Assembly (NCBI GenBank): GCA_024641255.1
Contig: JAHEDL010000050.1
Location: forward strand, 1-9,546
Length of the DNA: 9,546 nucleotides
Direction: 5' to 3'
Origin: Pseudorhodobacter sp.
Lineage (GTDB): Bacteria; Pseudomonadota; Alphaproteobacteria; Rhodobacterales; Rhodobacteraceae
In this document: positions 6,610-9,546 of the stretch, in pieces
Position numbering within the stretch: the first letter of the stretch is position 1
Layout: each line of letters starts with the position of its first letter
Program-made: the position numbers and the translations under genes
Notes under the pieces: generated by a model
Databases searched by the model: none
What the model was told of the DNA's origin: nothing
The model's input: only the letters and a program-made list of their open reading frames with translations

Positions 6610-6643
6610 AAAAATAAAGGCGCGAGGGCAAAACCCCCGCGCC
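6610..6643 (-). terminator. Intrinsic terminator of fda
   Basis: On the - strand GGCGCGGGGG pairs with CCCTCGCGCC (one G-U wobble) around a TTTTG loop (6643-6619), followed directly by TTTATTTTT (6618-6610). It lies about 40 bases past the fda stop. Confidence 0.9.
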
Positions 6644-6681
6644 GTCAAATGGTTGCAGCGAACTTGCCGTTCGATGATGGA

Positions 6682-7611
6682 TCAGGCTTTGCCCTTATAG
6701 ATGTCCACCAGCTTGGCCAGCATCGCCAAAGCATCCTCGCGCTTGCGCTGGAAAGAGTTGCGGCCAATGATCGACCCGTTGCCGCCGCCGTCACGGATAG
6801 CGCGCGCATCGTCGTAAACCGCATCGGCGCCTTTGGCCGCGCCGCCCGAAAACACCACGATCCGACGGCCTGCGAAAGAGGCGTCCATGCAGTGTTTCAC
6901 CCGCGCTGCTTGGGTGGACACGTCAATCTTTTCCTTCTCATAGACCTTCTTCGCCTCTGGCAGCATCAGATGGTCGGTGGAAAGCTTGATCTTGATGATA
7001 TGCGCGCCCAACAGCGCCGCGATCTGTGCCGCATAGGCCGCCACGTCAATCGCCGTCTCGCCGTCTTTGGTAATCGCCTCGCCGCGCGGGTAAGACCAGA
7101 TCACCGTGGCGATGCCCTTTGCAGCCGCCTCTTTGCGCATCTCGACGATTTCTTCGTACATGTCCAACTGCGCGTCCGACCCCGGATAGATCGTAAAGCC
7201 GATCGCCGCACAGCCCAGCCGCAGCGCGTCATCAACGCTGGCGGTCACGGCCTGATTCTTGCCCGCCGTGTCCGACATCAGCGAGTTGGCCGAGTTCACC
7301 TTCAGAATCGTCGGGATCTGGCCGGCATAGGTATCCGCCCCCGCTTCCAGCATCCCCAACGGCGAGGCGAAAGCGTTCAGCCCGGCGTCAATCGCCAGTT
7401 GATAATGGTAATGCGGATCATAGGCTTCCGGGTTCATCGCATAGTTGCGCGCCGGACCATGTTCGAACCCCTGATCCACCGGCAGAATGATCATCTTGCC
7501 GGTGCCGCCCAACTTGCCTTCCATCAGCATGCGGCACAGATTTGCCTTCACGCCGGGAGTTTCGCCCTCATAGTTGGCAAGGATCTTCTGGACGGCTCTG
7601 GTCGCGCGCAT
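6682..7611 (-). CDS. fda: Class I fructose-bisphosphate aldolase, archaeal-type (DhnA/FbaB family)
   Basis: A 309-residue Schiff-base aldolase that interconverts fructose-1,6-bisphosphate with dihydroxyacetone phosphate and glyceraldehyde-3-phosphate. It belongs to the DeoC/LacD-like TIM-barrel family, not to the metal-dependent class II enzymes. Seen: LPVDQGFEHGP (43-53) near the N-terminus; VIWSYPRGEA (170-179), in which W172 and Y174 match the Trp-x-Tyr of the Thermoproteus tenax enzyme, where the tyrosine is the proton donor; HIIKIKLS (204-211) with the likely Schiff-base lysine K207 (K209 is less likely); and phosphate-binding VVFSGGAAKG (252-261) and SIIGRNSFQR (280-289). ATG 7611 is preceded by GAGGAG (7618-7623) with a 6-base spacer. 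It stands between a likely own promoter and an intrinsic terminator, so it is probably monocistronic. Confidence 0.93.
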   Translation of the reverse strand: MRATRAVQKILANYEGETPGVKANLCRMLMEGKLGGTGKMIILPVDQGFEHGPARNYAMNPEAYDPHYHYQLAIDAGLNAFASPLGMLEAGADTYAGQIPTILKVNSANSLMSDTAGKNQAVTASVDDALRLGCAAIGFTIYPGSDAQLDMYEEIVEMRKEAAAKGIATVIWSYPRGEAITKDGETAIDVAAYAAQIAALLGAHIIKIKLSTDHLMLPEAKKVYEKEKIDVSTQAARVKHCMDASFAGRRIVVFSGGAAKGADAVYDDARAIRDGGGNGSIIGRNSFQRKREDALAMLAKLVDIYKGKA

Positions 7612-7655
7612 GGCATTCTCCTCAAACGCAAACGGGTTATTGCGGTGGTAGAAAG

Positions 7656-7685
7656 CTTATACGAAAGGCGCAATATTGGTTGCGC
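7656..7685 (-). promoter_or_regulatory. Candidate fda promoter with inverted repeat over the -35 region
   Basis: On the - strand TATAAG (7661-7656) is a good -10. No -35 consensus exists at 16-18 bases; instead the region carries an inverted repeat, GCGCAA (7668-7673) and TTGCGC (7680-7685), with a 6-base spacer. This fits a regulated promoter where a dimeric protein binds across the -35. Confidence 0.4.
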
Positions 7686-7732
7686 TAACGGTCCACAACC
7701 TCGTCAATTTCCATCACAAAATGTGACATTGC

Positions 7733-7765
7733 GGCAGGCCCGGCACAAGGCGCGCAGGGCCTGCC
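7733..7765 (-). terminator. Hairpin 3' of pgk, terminator-like but without a T-run
   Basis: A perfect 9-bp stem, GGCAGGCCC (7733-7741) with GGGCCTGCC (7757-7765), and a 15-base loop, 8 bases past the pgk stop. No T-run follows on the - strand (GCAATGTCAC...). It may stabilise the 3' end of the message or attenuate rather than fully terminate. Confidence 0.5.
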
Positions 7766-7773
7766 AATCTTGC

Positions 7774-8961
7774 TTAGCCCAAGGCCGCGACGCCGGGAAG
7801 TACTTTGCCTTCCATCCATTCCAGGAATGCCCCGCCCGCGGTCGAGATGAAGGTGAAATCTGCGGCAGCACCGGCCTGATTTAGCGCAGCCACGGTGTCA
7901 CCGCCCCCGGCCACCGAAACCAGAGCGCCAGCCTTGGTCAGATCGGCGGCCACTTTCGCCGCCGCATTGGTGGCGGCGTTGAACGGTTCGATTTCAAACG
8001 CGCCAAGCGGGCCGTTCCAGATCAGCGTTTTGCAGGCACCAAACACCTTGGTCAGCTCTGCCACGGTCTTTGGCCCCGCATCCAGAATCATCGCATCCGC
8101 CGGGCAGGCAGTGGCCGCCACGGTTTCATTCGCAGCACCAGCCTTGAATTCCCGCGCCACCACCACATCAACCGGCAGGTGAATGGTGCAGCCCGCCGCT
8201 TTGGCCTTGCCGATGATCTCAAGCGCGGTCGGTGCCATATCGCGTTCGGCCAAAGATTTGCCAACCTCGATGCCCTGCGCCACCAAGAAGGTGTTCGCCA
8301 TGCCGCCACCGATCACCAGATGATCGACCTTGGTCACCAGATTGCCCAACAGGTCCAGCTTGGTCGACACTTTCGCGCCGCCCACCACTGCCACCACGGG
8401 CCGTACCGGCGTGCCAAGCGCTGCTTCCAGCGCCTTCAACTCGGCCTCCATCAACCGGCCAGCGGCACTGGGCAACAGCTTGGCCAAGCCCTCGGTCGAC
8501 GCATGCGCACGGTGCGCCGCCGAAAACGCGTCATTGACGAACACATCGCCCAAAGCCGCAAGTTCAGCCGCCAATGCCGGGTCGTTTTTCTCTTCACCGG
8601 GATGAAAACGGGTGTTTTCCAACAACACCACATCGCCCTGATGCGCCGCCGCAATCGCGGCCTTCGCAGGTGCGCCGATGCAATCGCTGCCAAACACCAC
8701 CTTGCGACCCAAGGCTGCCTCAAGCGCTGCCTTCACATGGCCAAGGCTCATTTCCGGCACAACCTTGCCCTTCGGGCGGTCAAAATGCGCCAGCAGAACC
8801 ACTTTTGCCCCGCGTGCGATCAAATCCTCGACCGTGGGCTTGATCTTTTCAATGCGCGTGGCGTCCGTCACCACACCGGCTTCCATCGGCACGTTGATGT
8901 CTACCCGCACCAAAGCGGTTTTCCCCGCCATGCCCATATCGTCAATCGTCTTCCAGGCCAT
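7774..8961 (-). CDS. pgk: Phosphoglycerate kinase
   Basis: A 395-residue cytoplasmic two-domain kinase that transfers phosphate between 1,3-bisphosphoglycerate and ADP. It acts in glycolysis, gluconeogenesis and, where present, the Calvin cycle. Substrate-side motifs in the N-domain: LVRVDINVP (17-25, R19, D21, N23), [10 protein letters not shown] (56-65, H59-x-x-R62), [11 protein letters not shown] (115-125, R118) and [10 protein letters not shown] (146-155, R151). Nucleotide-side motifs in the C-domain: [11 protein letters not shown] (191-201), [10 protein letters not shown] (216-225), NGPLGAFE (316-323) and the VAGGGDT loop (350-356), ending with [10 protein letters not shown]. Length is standard. 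The reading frame stays open well upstream, so the start needs choosing. ATG 8961 (MAWKTIDDM) has GGAG 6 bases away and matches the typical N-terminus of relatives. ATG 8973 (MESAMAWK), behind a GGGGGA stretch, is a real alternative that adds four residues. Confidence 0.96.
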   Translation of the reverse strand: MAWKTIDDMGMAGKTALVRVDINVPMEAGVVTDATRIEKIKPTVEDLIARGAKVVLLAHFDRPKGKVVPEMSLGHVKAALEAALGRKVVFGSDCIGAPAKAAIAAAHQGDVVLLENTRFHPGEEKNDPALAAELAALGDVFVNDAFSAAHRAHASTEGLAKLLPSAAGRLMEAELKALEAALGTPVRPVVAVVGGAKVSTKLDLLGNLVTKVDHLVIGGGMANTFLVAQGIEVGKSLAERDMAPTALEIIGKAKAAGCTIHLPVDVVVAREFKAGAANETVAATACPADAMILDAGPKTVAELTKVFGACKTLIWNGPLGAFEIEPFNAATNAAAKVAADLTKAGALVSVAGGGDTVAALNQAGAAADFTFISTAGGAFLEWMEGKVLPGVAALG

Positions 8962-8967
8962 CGCCGA

Positions 8968-8971
8968 CTCC
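8968..8971 (-). promoter_or_regulatory. Ribosome binding site favouring the pgk start at 8961
   Basis: GGAG lies 6 bases before ATG 8961 on the - strand. A competing G-rich site (AGGGGGA, 8981-8987) serves ATG 8973. Protein similarity to PGKs beginning MAWKT tips the choice. Confidence 0.5.
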
Positions 8972-9009
8972 ATGCTGCTTTCCCCCTGTTTCCGCCCATA
9001 ACTCGGCGT

Positions 9010-9015
9010 CGTCAA
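9010..9015 (-). promoter_or_regulatory. Possible pgk -35 element in the pgk-ppiase divergent gap
   Basis: TTGACG on the - strand matches five of six -35 bases, but the -10 position 17 bases on (8992-8987) is poor. The 110-base gap must hold promoters for both divergent genes; no better pair is visible on either strand. Confidence 0.2.
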
Positions 9016-9084
9016 CCATAAGCCCTTTCCCTTTTGCCGATCCGCCACTAGGTTCCCCGCCATCAAAACCGGAGATCCAAGGCA

Positions 9085-9546
9085 ATGGCCGCAATCAAAG
9101 ACCCCGAAAACACTGTCATCATCACGCTCAAAGACGGCGAAGTCGTTATCGAGCTGCTGAACGATATCGCCCCCAAGCATGTCGAGCGGATGAAAACCCT
9201 GGCCCGCGCCAAGGCCTATGACAACGTCTGCTTCCACCGCGTCATCGACGGCTTCATGGCCCAGACCGGTGACGTTGCCAACGGCAACATGGAAGACAAC
9301 TTCAACCTGCGCCGCGCGGGCACGGGCGGATCAGAGCATCCGGATCTGCCGGCAGAATTTTCGGGTATCCCGCATGACCGTGGCACTATCGGTGCGGCGC
9401 GCTCGTCCAGCCCGAATTCGGCAAACTCGCAGTTCTTCATCAACTTCAACGACAACCACTTCCTGAACCGTCAATACACCGTTTACGGCCGGGTGATTTC
9501 GGGCATGGAGCATGTCGACAAAATCGTGCGCGGCGAACCGCCGATG
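9085..9546 (+). CDS. Cyclophilin-type peptidyl-prolyl cis-trans isomerase, 3' truncated by window
   Basis: A protein-folding catalyst of the cyclophilin family; 154 codons are visible and the frame is still open at the right edge (the full protein is probably about 165-170 residues). It starts [10 protein letters not shown] with no signal peptide, so it should be cytoplasmic, like PpiB of E. coli. Catalytic-site motifs are present: [16 protein letters not shown] (48-63), with the active-site arginine R52 and Q60, and [15 protein letters not shown] (107-121). The [14 protein letters not shown] segment has Phe (F126) where human cyclophilin A has Trp121, as in bacterial cyclophilins that bind cyclosporin poorly. 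The start ATG 9085 has GGAG (9071-9074) 10 bases upstream. It is divergent from pgk. No disruption is seen. Confidence 0.94.
   Translation, partial: MAAIKDPENTVIITLKDGEVVIELLNDIAPKHVERMKTLARAKAYDNVCFHRVIDGFMAQTGDVANGNMEDNFNLRRAGTGGSEHPDLPAEFSGIPHDRGTIGAARSSSPNSANSQFFINFNDNHFLNRQYTVYGRVISGMEHVDKIVRGEPPM

Noticed and set aside
7713..7728. TCACA-AAA-TGTGA dyad as a CRP/FNR-type site near fda
   Set aside because: Half-site order and spacing do not fit CRP (TGTGA-N6-TCACA) or FNR (TTGAT-N4-ATCAA), and it lies about 60 bases upstream of the likely fda start.
6217..7884. Long + strand open frame (555 codons) opposite ftsB and fda
   Set aside because: It spans two genes, two terminators and a promoter on the other strand; its composition is that of an antisense shadow.
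8974..9237. Upstream extension of the pgk frame by up to 92 codons
   Set aside because: It would overlap the start of the divergent isomerase gene and adds sequence foreign to phosphoglycerate kinases; good starts exist at 8961 and 8973.

Overview
The window is ordinary, well-packed chromosomal DNA from a GC-rich alphaproteobacterium, most likely a member of the Rhodobacterales (Rhodobacter/Paracoccus/Roseobacter group). The evidence is the end of a Rhodobacter-type gene transfer agent (GTA) tail gene, a pyruvate dehydrogenase E1-beta subunit with its own N-terminal lipoyl domain (an alphaproteobacterial trait), an archaeal-type class I fructose-bisphosphate aldolase, and a pgk / fda / ftsB / pdhABC gene order. 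The species call comes from recognising these families; no search was run.

Left block, + strand (1-2301). The C-terminal 371 codons of the GTA baseplate/host-specificity protein (gp15, Rcc01698-like) enter from the left. One base later comes a coupled 102-codon ORF resembling the DUF7742 family. Next is cysE (serine O-acetyltransferase) with its own plausible promoter. A perfect hairpin with T-rich flanks at 2322-2356 ends cysE and probably also the operon converging from the other side.

Central block, - strand (2358-8961, read right to left). Genes run pgk (phosphoglycerate kinase), fda (fructose-bisphosphate aldolase), ftsB (divisome protein), then pdhA-pdhB-pdhC (pyruvate dehydrogenase E1-alpha, E1-beta, E2). 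The three pdh genes are tightly packed (12- and 10-base gaps) and form one operon. Its AT-rich leader (6022-6147) holds a TATATA -10 candidate, a 7-bp-arm palindrome over the expected transcription start, and repeated TTTGCAT elements. Intrinsic terminators follow ftsB and fda, and a strong hairpin follows pgk, so these three appear to be separate transcription units. Together the block covers the aldolase step, the 3-phosphoglycerate kinase step and the pyruvate to acetyl-CoA step of central carbon metabolism.

Right edge, + strand (9085-9546). A cytoplasmic cyclophilin-type peptidyl-prolyl isomerase, divergent from pgk, runs off the window.

I found no new multi-gene system, mobile element, CRISPR array, tRNA or rRNA. 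The points most worth a second look are the putative control region of the pdh operon, the nearly identical lipoyl domains encoded twice in pdhB and pdhC (with a 50-bp identical DNA block), the GTA edge with its uncharacterised coupled small gene, and a CysE whose C-terminus lacks the usual isoleucine tail. No gap between genes exceeds 300 bases.
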